Positions 11,337 through 19,762 of a stretch of 64,000 nucleotides of DNA are shown here, one piece after another; within the stretch, counting starts at the first letter, position 1, and each line of letters opens with the position of its first letter. The translations under genes were made by a program, and so were the position numbers. Below the pieces are notes generated by a model, which saw nothing but the letters and a program-made list of their open reading frames with translations, searched no databases and was not told where the DNA came from. Source of the DNA: Silvimonas iriomotensis (GTDB lineage: Bacteria > Pseudomonadota > Gammaproteobacteria > Burkholderiales > Chitinibacteraceae); contig NZ_BMLX01000002.1 of assembly GCF_014645535.1 (NCBI RefSeq), positions 434,001 through 498,000 on the forward strand. The letters are read 5' to 3'.

Positions 11337-11792
11337 ATGACGCAAGGCCGAAAAATTCTGGTTCTGCACGGTCCCAACCTCAATCTGCTCGGGGTGCGCG
11401 AACCGCAACATTATGGCGCCGATACACTGGCCGCCATCAATGCGCGTTTGGTTGAACAAGGCACCCTCGCCGGTGCCACGGTCGAGACATTCCAGTCCAA
11501 TCGAGAGTTCGAGTTGATCGAACGCATTCACGCCACGCTGGACGACGGCACCGACTTCATCGTCATCAACCCCGCCGCGTTCACGCATACCAGCGTAGCG
11601 CTGCGTGACGCCCTTTCCGGCGTCAAAAAGCCGTTTGTGGAAGTGCATCTGTCCAACGTTCACGCCCGTGAATCGTTTCGTCATCACTCGTACTTTTCCG
11701 ATCTCGCCGTTGGCGTGATCTGCGGGCTCGGCGCCAGGGGTTATGAATACGCCCTGTCGTTCGCGCTCTCCCATACCGTCAAGACGTCGTAG
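11337..11792 (+). CDS. aroQ: type II 3-dehydroquinate dehydratase
   Basis: Dodecameric dehydroquinase of the shikimate pathway, 151 residues from the ATG at 11337 ([19 protein letters not shown]). A second ATG at 11307 would add ten residues and cannot be excluded; neither has a strong ribosome site. Family blocks are all present: [18 protein letters not shown] with the catalytic Tyr of the flexible loop, [33 protein letters not shown], and [21 protein letters not shown] with the catalytic His. It lies just ahead of accB-accC, a common proteobacterial arrangement, with about 50 bases to accB. Confidence 0.95.
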   Translation: MTQGRKILVLHGPNLNLLGVREPQHYGADTLAAINARLVEQGTLAGATVETFQSNREFELIERIHATLDDGTDFIVINPAAFTHTSVALRDALSGVKKPFVEVHLSNVHARESFRHHSYFSDLAVGVICGLGARGYEYALSFALSHTVKTS

Positions 11793-11843
11793 CACGACGC
11801 CTTCGTTCCAGACACCACTTAATTTCAAAAAGGGTTGCCATCA

Positions 11844-12305
11844 ATGGACTTGCGCAAACTCAAAAAGCTGATCGATCTCGTCGAGGAATCCGGCATTGCC
11901 GAACTTGAAGTGACCGAGGGCGAAGAAAAAGTTCGCATCACCCGCGTCAACCAGAACGTTGCGCCGACATACCTGGCACAAGCGCCGCAAATCCAGTTGC
12001 CTGCAGCTGGCGCCGTGGCTGCCCCGGTTGCTGCCGCTGGCGAAGCCGCCCCGGCTGCCGCCGTACAGGAAGGCACTCCGGTCAAATCCCCGATGGTCGG
12101 CACGTTCTACCGCGCTCCGAGCCCGGGCGCCAAGAACTTTATTGAAGTGGGTCAGCAAGTCAATGCTGGCGACACGCTGTGCATTATCGAAGCCATGAAG
12201 CTTCTGAACGAAATCGAAGCTGAAGTCAGCGGCACCGTGAAGGCTGTGCTGGTTGAAAACGGTCAGCCGGTTGAGTTCGGCGAACCGCTGTTCATCATCG
12301 GATAA
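11844..12305 (+). CDS. accB: biotin carboxyl carrier protein of acetyl-CoA carboxylase
   Basis: This 153-residue carrier holds the biotin that shuttles carboxylate from AccC to the carboxyltransferase in fatty-acid synthesis. An N-terminal dimer domain ([21 protein letters not shown]) is followed by an Ala/Pro-rich linker (about 50-75). The biotinyl domain follows, with the attachment lysine in [14 protein letters not shown] near residue 119. The ATG at 11844 has AAGGG nine bases upstream. An in-frame TTG at 11835 touches that site and is rejected. It is co-transcribed with accC, 79 bases downstream. Confidence 0.97.
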   Translation: MDLRKLKKLIDLVEESGIAELEVTEGEEKVRITRVNQNVAPTYLAQAPQIQLPAAGAVAAPVAAAGEAAPAAAVQEGTPVKSPMVGTFYRAPSPGAKNFIEVGQQVNAGDTLCIIEAMKLLNEIEAEVSGTVKAVLVENGQPVEFGEPLFIIG

Positions 12306-12384
12306 TTCTGTGAGGTGTGCGCTCGCTGACCTGGCCCTGTGCCGGTTTGCGGGCAAAATCTCTCACTTCTCACGGAGTTGAGCC

Positions 12385-13755
12385 ATGTTTGACAAGATTC
12401 TGATCGCCAATCGCGGCGAAATTGCGCTGCGTATTCTGCGCGCCTGCCGCGAGATGGGCATCAAAACCGTGGTCGTCCATTCCGAGATCGACCGCGAAGC
12501 CAAATACGTAAAGCTGGCCGATGAGTCGGTATGTATCGGCCCGAACCCGTCTGCCCTCAGTTACCTCAACGTGCCTTCGCTGATTGCGGCCGCTGAAGTG
12601 ACCGAAGCGCAAGCCATCCACCCGGGTTATGGCTTTTTGTCTGAAAACGCCGACTTTGCCCAGCGCGTGGAAGAGTCCGGCTTTGTGTTCATTGGCCCCA
12701 AGCCTGAATCCATCCGCATGATGGGTGACAAGGTGTCTGCCAAGAACGCCATGAAGGCCGCCAAGGTACCGTGCGTACCGGGTTCTGACGGCGCCCTGCC
12801 GGATGACAACACCGAAGTGTTGAAGATTGCCCGCAAGATCGGCTATCCGGTGATCATCAAGGCCGCTGGCGGCGGCGGTGGTCGCGGCATGCGCGTGGTG
12901 CATGAAGAAAACGAACTCTTGCGCTCGGTCGAAATGACCAAGTCGGAAGCAGCCGCAGCCTTCGGCAACCCGACCGTGTACATGGAAAAGTTTCTGGAAA
13001 ACCCGCGTCACGTGGAAATCCAGATTCTGGCCGATACTCACGGCAACGCCATTTATCTGGGCGAGCGCGATTGCTCCATGCAGCGCCGCCACCAGAAAGT
13101 GATCGAAGAAGCACCGGCACCCGGTATTACCGAAGCCCAGCGCAAGAAGATCGGCGAAGCATGTGCCGATGCCTGCCGCAAGATCGGCTACCGTGGCGCA
13201 GGTACGTTCGAGTTCCTGTTTGAAAACGGCGAGTTCTATTTCATTGAAATGAACACGCGCGTGCAGGTGGAGCACCCGGTGACCGAAATGATTACCGGCG
13301 TGGACATCGTGCAGGAGCAGATCCGTGTTGCTGCCGGCCTCAAGCTCAACTACACGCAAAAAGATATCAAGCTCAAAGGCCATGCCATTGAGTGCCGTAT
13401 CAATGCGGAAGATCCGCTGAAGTTTGTGCCGAGCCCCGGCCGGATCACCACCTGGCACACGCCGGGCGGCCCGGGTGTGCGCGTGGATTCGCACGTGTAC
13501 CAGGGCTACTTTGTACCGCCCAACTATGACTCGATGATCGGCAAGATCATCACCTATGGCGATACGCGTGAGCAGGCCATGGCCCGCATGCGCATTGCGC
13601 TGTCGGAAATGGTGGTACAAGGCATCAACACCAACATCCCGCTGCATCAGCAGCTGCTGGTTGATGCCAACTTTGCCAAGGGCGGCACCAGCATTCACTA
13701 CCTGGAACACAAGATGCCGGAAATCCGTGCCTTGCTGGAAAACCAGGTCGGCTGA
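12385..13755 (+). CDS. accC: acetyl-CoA carboxylase, biotin carboxylase subunit
   Basis: ATP-grasp enzyme (456 residues) that carboxylates the biotin on AccB. Visible features are N-terminal [19 protein letters not shown], the glycine-rich ATP lid [15 protein letters not shown] (about residues 159-173), and the active-site segments [18 protein letters not shown] and [18 protein letters not shown]. The length is standard (E. coli 449). A clear GGAG site precedes the ATG (CACGGAGTTGAGCC). A strong terminator follows 20 bases after the stop, ending the aroQ-accB-accC unit. Confidence 0.98.
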   Translation: MFDKILIANRGEIALRILRACREMGIKTVVVHSEIDREAKYVKLADESVCIGPNPSALSYLNVPSLIAAAEVTEAQAIHPGYGFLSENADFAQRVEESGFVFIGPKPESIRMMGDKVSAKNAMKAAKVPCVPGSDGALPDDNTEVLKIARKIGYPVIIKAAGGGGGRGMRVVHEENELLRSVEMTKSEAAAAFGNPTVYMEKFLENPRHVEIQILADTHGNAIYLGERDCSMQRRHQKVIEEAPAPGITEAQRKKIGEACADACRKIGYRGAGTFEFLFENGEFYFIEMNTRVQVEHPVTEMITGVDIVQEQIRVAAGLKLNYTQKDIKLKGHAIECRINAEDPLKFVPSPGRITTWHTPGGPGVRVDSHVYQGYFVPPNYDSMIGKIITYGDTREQAMARMRIALSEMVVQGINTNIPLHQQLLVDANFAKGGTSIHYLEHKMPEIRALLENQVG

Positions 13756-13774
13756 TGGATGGCTTGATGCACAA

Positions 13775-13803
13775 GAAAAACGGAGCTTCGGCTCCGTTTT
13801 TTG
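13775..13803 (+). terminator. intrinsic terminator after accC
   Basis: ACGGAGC-TTCG-GCTCCGT stem with a UUCG tetraloop, followed by a T-run, about 20 bases after the accC stop. Confidence 0.9.
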
Positions 13804-13901
13804 TTTTACCGGATGCCACACTCAACAAGGAAAAGCTGAAATAGCGTTGCGGATCAGCGTGCTGCGGTGAGAAAATGGTCATTTGGTCCTAAGGCAGCAT
13901 C

Positions 13902-14795
13902 ATGTCCTGGCAAGAACTTCGTATCGAAACCGATTCCCGGCATGCCGAGGCGTTGTCTGACGCCCTGTTCGATCTCGGTGCGCTCTCAGTATCGATCGAG
14001 GACGCAACCGCTGGCACCGCTGAAGAAAAACCCATTTTTGGCGAACCGGGCGAGCCGCTTGAACAACTGTGGGAAAAGAGCATTGTCGTTGCCCTGCTGG
14101 AAGACGGCGCCGCGCCGGAGTTCCTGGTGGCCGCTGCCGCCAATGCGGTCGGCATTCCCAACCCGCTCTATGTCGTGCAGATTGTGGAAGAACAAGACTG
14201 GGTGCGTCTGACGCAGTCCCAGTTTGATCCGATCCACATTTCAGACCGTCTGTGGATTACCCCCACCTGGCATGAGTCGCCTGATCCGCGCGCTATCAAT
14301 ATCGTGCTGGACCCGGGCCTGGCTTTTGGCACCGGCAGTCACCCCACTACCCGTTTGTGCCTGCGCTGGCTGGACAACAATATCCAGCAAGGCGAAACCG
14401 TGCTCGATTACGGTTGCGGCTCCGGTATTCTGGCCATTGCCGCCCAGAAACTGGGCTCGGGTGAAACGCATGGCGTGGATATCGACGCGCAAGCCATGGT
14501 GGCCTCGCGCCAGAACGCGGAGCAGAACAACGTGCAGATCGAGTTCTTCCTGCCCGATGCCGCCCCGCAGCGCCAGTACGATGTCGTGGTGGCCAACATC
14601 CTGACCAACCCGCTCAAAACGCTGGCGCCACTGCTGGCTGGCCGTGTCCGGGCTGGTGGTCATATCGCCCTTTCCGGCATTTTGCAGGAGCAGGCCGAAG
14701 AGATCTTCGCCATCTACGGCGTGTGGTTCAATTTCCTGCCTGCCAGCGTGGAAGACGGCTGGGTTTGCCTGTCTGGCACCCGCAAAGCCGATTGA
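13902..14795 (+). CDS. prmA: ribosomal protein L11 methyltransferase
   Basis: SAM-dependent enzyme of 297 residues that trimethylates ribosomal protein L11. The N-terminal substrate-recognition domain begins MSWQELRIETDSRHAEALSDAL. In the methyltransferase domain LDPGLAFGTGSHPTTRLCLRWL (about residues 139-160) is the PrmA signature. LDYGCGSGILAIAAQKLG is motif I, and VVANILTNPLKTLAP carries the NxxxxP catalytic segment. It is flanked by terminators, so it is likely monocistronic. Position after accBC is conserved in many betaproteobacteria. Confidence 0.97.
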   Translation: MSWQELRIETDSRHAEALSDALFDLGALSVSIEDATAGTAEEKPIFGEPGEPLEQLWEKSIVVALLEDGAAPEFLVAAAANAVGIPNPLYVVQIVEEQDWVRLTQSQFDPIHISDRLWITPTWHESPDPRAINIVLDPGLAFGTGSHPTTRLCLRWLDNNIQQGETVLDYGCGSGILAIAAQKLGSGETHGVDIDAQAMVASRQNAEQNNVQIEFFLPDAAPQRQYDVVVANILTNPLKTLAPLLAGRVRAGGHIALSGILQEQAEEIFAIYGVWFNFLPASVEDGWVCLSGTRKAD

Positions 14796-14815
14796 GTCCG
14801 CAATCTGGCTACCAG

Positions 14816-14847
14816 AAAAAAAGGCGATCATCGGATCGCCTTTTTTG
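14816..14847. terminator. bidirectional terminator between prmA and nsrR
   Basis: GGCGATC-ATCG-GATCGCC stem flanked by A-run and T-run, between convergent prmA (+) and nsrR (-). Confidence 0.88.
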
Positions 14848-14865
14848 TTGCCGGGAAAACGGCGC

Positions 14866-15336
14866 TCAGGATGGCGCCCGTTGCGCCAGCGGCACATGGG
14901 CCGGCACCACATGCAGCAGGCTCGCCAGCGGTTGCGGATCAGTCAGCAGGTGCGCCAGGGTATAGCGATCCAGCACGCCGTAGAGCGCTTCCAGCGCTTC
15001 AGCCAGCACAAACTTGAGCTGGCAAACGCGGGTAATGCGGCAGTCTGAATGCGCCGGGTCAAAACACTCGACCAGCGGGCTGTCGGATTCGCTGGCACGA
15101 ACCAGCTCACCGATATTGATCCGGTCCGCCGGGCGTCCCAGCCGCATCCCGCCCCCTTTGCCGCGCACGGTCTCGATATACCCTTGCCGCGCCAGCCAGT
15201 TCACCACCTTCATCAGGTGATTATCAGAAATACCGTAGGCCGTGGCGATATCGCTGCGGGTCGCAAGCCCGTCGTTATTCACGCCCAGGTACAAGAGCGT
15301 GCGTAAACAGTAATCGGTAAAGACGTTCAGGCGCAT
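14866..15336 (-). CDS. nsrR: nitric-oxide-sensing Rrf2 repressor NsrR
   Basis: This 156-residue Rrf2-family regulator has an N-terminal winged HTH ([18 protein letters not shown], then [30 protein letters not shown]). A cysteine cluster [19 protein letters not shown] (about residues 89-107) matches the three iron-sulphur ligands of NsrR in number and rough spacing. The loop between Cys1 and Cys2 is slightly longer than in E. coli. NsrR represses NO-detoxification genes until NO destroys its cluster. No NsrR target such as hmp is adjacent. The gene lies between prmA and dinF. A GGAG site precedes the ATG. IscR is less likely, because the DNA-recognition helix and the GKGGG wing resemble NsrR. 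Confidence 0.85.
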   Translation of the reverse strand: MRLNVFTDYCLRTLLYLGVNNDGLATRSDIATAYGISDNHLMKVVNWLARQGYIETVRGKGGGMRLGRPADRINIGELVRASESDSPLVECFDPAHSDCRITRVCQLKFVLAEALEALYGVLDRYTLAHLLTDPQPLASLLHVVPAHVPLAQRAPS

Positions 15337-15341
15337 GGCGC

Positions 15342-15396
15342 CTCCTTAACATACATTTTATATATTGATTATAGCGATTTGCGTGGCCCGGTTCAG
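15342..15396 (-). promoter_or_regulatory. nsrR promoter with candidate NsrR operator
   Basis: On the minus strand a perfect TATAAT (15368-15373) lies 17 bases from a weak CTGAAC (15391-15396). Overlapping the expected start site is 15348-15370, whose left half AACATACATTTTA closely follows the NsrR consensus half-site AAGATGYATTTTA. The right half is poor. This would be autoregulation. It is inference from consensus only. Confidence 0.45.
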
Positions 15397-15494
15397 GGAC
15401 ATCTTCCCGACGGTCCAGCCGCCGCGTCAGATTGGCAGCATGATGCTCAATGTGATGGCTTTGCGGCTGTGTGCAGCCCGGTTCCTCACCCGCA

Positions 15495-16829
15495 TTACAC
15501 CGCGGGCTGCGTGTGCACGCTGCGCAGCACCAGCGGCAACCGCCAGGCCAGCGTCGCCCCGCGCAAGGCCATGAACAAGGTCATGGCCAGCCACAGGCCA
15601 TGATTGCCCCAGATGCGCTGCAAACCAAGCGCAAGCACCAGGAAACACGCGGCACACAGCAGCATGCACAGCATCAGGTCACGCGTGCGGGTGGCCCCGA
15701 TGTAGACCCCATCCATCAAGAACCCCCATACCGACACCACCGGCATCAGCACCGCCCAGGGCAAGAAGCGCGCGGCGGCCTCCTGAATCGCCACCTGGTT
15801 GGTCAGCAGGGCCACGATCGGGTTGCCCGCCACGGCGTAGACCACGGTAAACGCCAGCGCCAGCAAGCCAGACCATAACGCACTGATACGAATAGCGTGG
15901 ACCAGCCGTTCACGCTGCCGGGCGCCGATGGCCTCGCCGGTCAGGGCTTCAATGGCATGGGCCAGACCATCCAGCCCATAGGCCATAAAGGTCTGGAAAT
16001 TCATCAACAGCGCGTTGGCCGCCAGAATGACATCACCCTGATGTGCGCCCGCGTGGGCAAACCAGCCAAAACTGCCCAGCAACAACAAGGTGCGCAAGAA
16101 GATATCCCGATTGATCAGCGCCAGCCGCTTGAGCGGTTCTGCCTGCAGCAAATCGGCCCGCCGCACTGGCGGCAAGCCGCGTGGCAACAAGCGCCGGATC
16201 GCCATGAGGCCAGCGCCAAACCCGGCCAGATCGGCGCAAGCCGTGGCGTAACCGATGCCGGCAATCCCCCACTGCCAATGCCGCACGAACAAAAACACGG
16301 CGATCACGTTAACCAGGTTAACCCACAGTTGCAGCACCAGCGCTTGCCGCACCCGCTGCACGCCCAGCAGATAACCCAGCACCACAAAATTGGCCAGCAC
16401 CAGGGGCGCAGACCAGATGCGGGCATGCGCATAAGTCATGGCATCAGACTGCACCGCCGCCGTGCCGCCCAGTAACTGGATGGTGACGGCAATCAGCGGG
16501 CTTTGCAGCAGCAGTACAGCCGCGCCAATCGCAAACGCCAGCAACAACGCACGCCACAAGTTGTCGCGCAGGCCGGTGTAATCACCCGCGCCCCAGGCCT
16601 GGGCGACCAGCCCGGTGGTGCCCATACGCAGAAAACCGAAACCCCAGAAAATGAAACTGAAAAACACGCCACCCAGTGCCACGCCACCAATGGCCGAGGG
16701 ATCGGTCATGTGCCCGGCCATGGCGGTATCGACCGCGGCCAGCAAGGGCTGGGTGAGGTTGGCCAGGGTGATGGGAATGGCAAGCCCAAGAACGCGGGCG
16801 TGAGTCACCGGGCTGGCCGAAGGCGTCAT
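15495..16829 (-). CDS. dinF: MATE family efflux transporter, DinF-like
   Basis: This inner-membrane protein of 444 residues has about twelve hydrophobic segments in the two six-helix halves of MATE antiporters. Such proteins expel cationic drugs or organic acids in exchange for Na+ or H+. The N-terminus VLGLAIPITLANLTQPLLAAVDTAMAGHM and the repeat-related segment near residue 240 (NRDIFLRTLLLLGSFGWFAHAGAHQGDVILAANALLM) are typical of the DinF subgroup. Substrate is unknown. It follows nsrR on the same strand with a 158-base gap, and no lexA is near. No SOS box was recognised upstream. Confidence 0.88.
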   Translation of the reverse strand: MTPSASPVTHARVLGLAIPITLANLTQPLLAAVDTAMAGHMTDPSAIGGVALGGVFFSFIFWGFGFLRMGTTGLVAQAWGAGDYTGLRDNLWRALLLAFAIGAAVLLLQSPLIAVTIQLLGGTAAVQSDAMTYAHARIWSAPLVLANFVVLGYLLGVQRVRQALVLQLWVNLVNVIAVFLFVRHWQWGIAGIGYATACADLAGFGAGLMAIRRLLPRGLPPVRRADLLQAEPLKRLALINRDIFLRTLLLLGSFGWFAHAGAHQGDVILAANALLMNFQTFMAYGLDGLAHAIEALTGEAIGARQRERLVHAIRISALWSGLLALAFTVVYAVAGNPIVALLTNQVAIQEAAARFLPWAVLMPVVSVWGFLMDGVYIGATRTRDLMLCMLLCAACFLVLALGLQRIWGNHGLWLAMTLFMALRGATLAWRLPLVLRSVHTQPAV

Positions 16830-16969
16830 GAGGATGGGTATCCGGATACAGGATCAAGGCCCACGATCATCGCATATTCTGCGGGTTGCAACGTCTTGCT
16901 GCGTATCGGGCGTGACAACCTTTGCCCGGCGTCGTGACCAGTCTGACGTTACCAGCTAGAATCGCGGCC

Positions 16970-18334
16970 ATGAGCTATATCACGCGCTGCCCCAACTGTC
17001 GCACCGCCTTCAAGGTGACCGAACCGCAACTGGCTGCCCACGGCGGCAAAGTGCGTTGCGGCAAATGTGCATTTATCTTCAATGCGCGTGACAGCCTGGA
17101 GCAGCGGGTACCCGATACGCCCGCGCCAGAAACCGCAACCGCCAGCCCGGTTGCACAACCGGTGCCCGCGCCACAGGCCAGCGCGCCAGTCAGCCAGCCC
17201 GCACCGCAAGCGGCTCCTGCGCCAGTGCTGGCACAGGCCCCCGCGCCCGTTGCGGCGCCGACACCAGTTGAGGCCCCGGCGCCCGTAGAAACCCCGCGCC
17301 CTGCCCCCATTCCCGCCCCGGTGGCCGTGCCTGCGCCCGAGCCCGAGCCAGCCCCCAGCTTTGCCCCGGTGCCCCAGCCGGCGCCTGCCGTACTTGCCCC
17401 GGTGGTTGTGGAACCCGAGCCAGCGCCGCCACCCGCGCCGGCCTTTGTAGAGCCCGTGCCTGAACCTGCGCCAGCCGTGGTGTCGGCGCCGTTTCTGCCT
17501 GCGCCAGAGCCCGCACCGGCGCCTGCCCCTGCAGAAACCATGCATGAATGGCTGCAGAACGATTACGTCCAGGCCATTGCCGCCGTCGCGGCAGAAGCCG
17601 AAGCGCGTGATTACGATGATTATGTCGCCGCGCCAGAACCCGCCCCGGCACCGGCAGCGCTGACCCCGGCCGAGCCGCCGGCCGCAGCGCCCCTGCCCGT
17701 GGCCCGGACCGAGCCGCTGGTCGCGCCAGAAGACGAAGAACCGGTGTTCACCGTACCGCTGCAAACCTGGTCGGCCGAAGATCAGGAACGCGAAGGCTAT
17801 CGCCCCATCCGCACGGCGGAAGACGAAGCCTTGCTGGCCCTGCCGCCGGAAAAATCAAAGTGGCACCTCGCCGCCATTCCGCTGGCCTTGCTGCTGCTGA
17901 TCGCCTTGCTGTTGCAGACGGGCATCCGCTATCGCAACGAGCTGGCCGTGAATTTCCCGTGGCTGCGCCCACCGCTGACCTCGTTGTGCCAGGTGGCGGG
18001 TTGTGATTTGCCGCTGCCGCGCAATGCAGGGTTGTTGCGTTCGGATTATTCAGAACTGATTTTTGTGCCGGACCACCCGGAACTGATCCAGCTCTCGGCC
18101 TCGCTGCGTAATCTGGCGCCGTATGATCAGGCACTGCCGTCGCTGGAGCTGACGCTGACCAACGCGCAAGAAGAGGTCGTGGCCAAAAAGGTGTTCTCTG
18201 CGCGTGATTATCTGGTCGCCAACGAGAAAAAACGCACCAGTCTGGCGGTAAATGACGAGCTGCATGTGTTCCTGCAACTGGACGCGCACGGTCTGGGCGC
18301 CAGCGGTTATTCGCTGTACTGGTTCTACCCCTGA
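16970..18334 (+). CDS. zinc-ribbon and DUF3426 domain membrane protein with long Pro/Ala linker
   Basis: 454 residues. The N-terminus is an MJ0042-type zinc finger (MSYITRCPNCRTAFKVT, then GKVRCGKCAFIFNARD; CxxC..CxxC). It is followed by roughly 160 residues made almost only of Pro, Ala, Val and Glu. A single TM helix comes near residue 305 (LAAIPLALLLLIALLLQTG). The C-terminal DUF3426 domain carries DLPLPRNAGLLRSDYSELI. The zinc ribbon should be cytosolic and DUF3426 periplasmic. Function is unknown. It is a common neighbour of prmA and accBC in betaproteobacteria. An upstream in-frame GTG-like extension to 16922 was rejected because the zinc finger normally starts at MxxxTRCP. Confidence 0.85.
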   Translation: MSYITRCPNCRTAFKVTEPQLAAHGGKVRCGKCAFIFNARDSLEQRVPDTPAPETATASPVAQPVPAPQASAPVSQPAPQAAPAPVLAQAPAPVAAPTPVEAPAPVETPRPAPIPAPVAVPAPEPEPAPSFAPVPQPAPAVLAPVVVEPEPAPPPAPAFVEPVPEPAPAVVSAPFLPAPEPAPAPAPAETMHEWLQNDYVQAIAAVAAEAEARDYDDYVAAPEPAPAPAALTPAEPPAAAPLPVARTEPLVAPEDEEPVFTVPLQTWSAEDQEREGYRPIRTAEDEALLALPPEKSKWHLAAIPLALLLLIALLLQTGIRYRNELAVNFPWLRPPLTSLCQVAGCDLPLPRNAGLLRSDYSELIFVPDHPELIQLSASLRNLAPYDQALPSLELTLTNAQEEVVAKKVFSARDYLVANEKKRTSLAVNDELHVFLQLDAHGLGASGYSLYWFYP

Positions 18335-18418
18335 CCAGTGGCGGGCGCTGCCATGCCCTTGAAATGCCCGCCTGTTAACCTCATTTGCTGAGCTGTCCGC
18401 TTGCACATTGCAGCAGGG

Positions 18419-18483
18419 CATCTACAAAAAAAACACCAGCTTCATCTACAAAGAAGTGCCCCCGGCCGGTTTCCCCGGCCGGG
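18419..18483 (+). promoter_or_regulatory. tpx leader: direct repeat and GC-rich hairpin
   Basis: Two copies of CATCTACAAA (18419-18428 and 18443-18452) are 24 bases apart. A perfect 9-bp hairpin follows (CCCGGCCGG, five-base loop, CCGGCCGGG; 18461-18483). The hairpin ends about 20 bases before the tpx ribosome site and has no T-run. It could be a regulator site plus an mRNA-stabilising stem. Function is not known. Confidence 0.4.
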
Positions 18484-18515
18484 TCTCCCCCACTGCATGT
18501 TCCCTGGAGATTTTC

Positions 18516-19016
18516 ATGTCCCAAGTGACCCTCGGCGGCAATCCGGTTCCGGTCAATGGCGCTCTGCCCGCCGTTGGCAGCCAGGCCAAGCCGTTTACCC
18601 TTGTTGGTAAAGATCTGGCCGACGTATCGCTCTCTGCCTTTGCCGGCAAGAACAAAGTGCTGAATATTTTCCCGAGCATCGACACCCCGACCTGCGCCAC
18701 CAGCGTGCGCAAGTTCAACGAGCAGGCCAGCAAGCTCGATAACACCGTGGTGCTGTGCATCTCTGCTGACCTGCCGTTTGCCCAAAGCCGTTTCTGCGGC
18801 GCAGAAGGCCTGAACAACGTGCAGACCCTCTCGCTGATGCGTGGCCGTCAGTTCCTGAACGATTACGGCGTGGAAATCGCCGGTGGCCCGCTGGTTGGCG
18901 TGGCTGCCCGTGCCGTGGTGGTGCTCGACGCCAACGACAAGGTGCTGCACACCGAACTCGTGCCGGAAATCGCCAATGAGCCCGATTACGACGCCGCACT
19001 GGCCGCGCTGAAGTAA
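18516..19016 (+). CDS. tpx: thiol peroxidase Tpx
   Basis: Atypical 2-Cys peroxiredoxin of 166 residues that reduces lipid hydroperoxides and H2O2 using thioredoxin. The peroxidatic Cys lies in [18 protein letters not shown] (about residue 60). The resolving Cys lies in [14 protein letters not shown] (about residue 94). Both match E. coli Tpx positions closely. The ATG at 18516 has a GGAG site (CCCTGGAGATTTTC). The frame extends 36 codons upstream, but through the leader hairpin, which is rejected as coding. A terminator follows directly. Confidence 0.96.
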   Translation: MSQVTLGGNPVPVNGALPAVGSQAKPFTLVGKDLADVSLSAFAGKNKVLNIFPSIDTPTCATSVRKFNEQASKLDNTVVLCISADLPFAQSRFCGAEGLNNVQTLSLMRGRQFLNDYGVEIAGGPLVGVAARAVVVLDANDKVLHTELVPEIANEPDYDAALAALK

Positions 19017-19031
19017 GCAGCGGTCCATTGC

Positions 19032-19065
19032 AAAAAACGCCCGCAGCTTGCGGGCGTTTTGTTTT
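19032..19065. terminator. bidirectional terminator between tpx and nudK
   Basis: CGCCCGCA-GCT-TGCGGGCG stem flanked by A-run and T-run, between convergent tpx (+) and nudK (-). Confidence 0.88.
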
Positions 19066-19070
19066 GGTAC

Positions 19071-19664
19071 TCACAGCGCATTGTGAAACAGATTGAGCGC
19101 CGCGTACTGCAACAGCATGATGGTCTTGCCATCGACGATCTCGCCGGTCTGGATCATGCGCATGGCGCGTTCAAACGGCAGCTCCAGCACCTCGATATCC
19201 TCGCCCTCTTCAGCCACCCCGCCACCGTCGGCAATGCGGTTGCTGTCATCGTACTGCGCCACAAAAAAGTAGAGTTTCTCGGTCACCGAACCCGGGCTCA
19301 TGAAGGCCTCGAACACCTTTTTGACCTCATGCACGCGGTAGCCGGTTTCTTCTGCCACTTCTTCGCGAATACGCGCTTCAGGCGAGGCTTTATCCAGCAA
19401 GCCCGCCGCGCTCTCGATCAACATGCCGTGATACCCGTTTACAAACGTGGGCAGGCGGAACTGGCGGATCAGCACCACCGTGCGTTGCGCCAGGTTGTAC
19501 AGCAAGATGGTCGCGCCGTTGCCGCGGTCATACGTTTCCCGGCTTTGCCGCTGCCACTCGCCATTGGCGCGCTGAAAGTCGAACGTGGTCTTTTTGAGCA
19601 CGTACCAGTCATCCGACAACACCTTCACATCCACAATCCGTACCCGATCTGCCGTACTGCCCAT
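19071..19664 (-). CDS. nudK: NUDIX hydrolase, GDP-mannose pyrophosphatase NudK-like
   Basis: This 197-residue cytosolic hydrolase belongs to the ADP-sugar/GDP-mannose pyrophosphatase subgroup. The Nudix box is complete: [22 protein letters not shown] (about residues 87-109), with the REVAEE metal-binding core. N-terminal [23 protein letters not shown] and [20 protein letters not shown] are typical of NudK, which cleaves GDP-mannose. ADP-ribose hydrolase activity is an alternative. It is divergent from a DeoR regulator and shares about 100 bases of promoter region with it. Confidence 0.85.
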   Translation of the reverse strand: MGSTADRVRIVDVKVLSDDWYVLKKTTFDFQRANGEWQRQSRETYDRGNGATILLYNLAQRTVVLIRQFRLPTFVNGYHGMLIESAAGLLDKASPEARIREEVAEETGYRVHEVKKVFEAFMSPGSVTEKLYFFVAQYDDSNRIADGGGVAEEGEDIEVLELPFERAMRMIQTGEIVDGKTIMLLQYAALNLFHNAL

Positions 19665-19693
19665 TTTGCTCTCCAGGGTTTGCTTGAATCCTT

Positions 19694-19738
19694 TTTCACG
19701 CTATCATGCAATTTCGTGAAATAACAAGAAATTTCGTG
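19694..19738. promoter_or_regulatory. repeat-rich operator candidate between nudK and deoR-type gene
   Basis: Two exact AATTTCGTG copies (19710-19718, 19730-19738) are spaced 20 bases, about two helical turns. An inverted pair TTTCACG (19694-19700) / CGTGAAA (19715-19721) overlaps them. DeoR-family proteins bind such repeated TTTCG-type half-sites. Autoregulation, and possibly control of nudK, is inferred. Confidence 0.45.
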
Positions 19739-19762
19739 CAAACGGGATTTGAGAGAACAGCC

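Noticed and set aside
16949-17764. Minus-strand frames rich in Gly/Arg opposite the Pro/Ala-rich gene
   Set aside because: They arise from the biased codons of the DUF3426 protein linker. No independent start signal or family.
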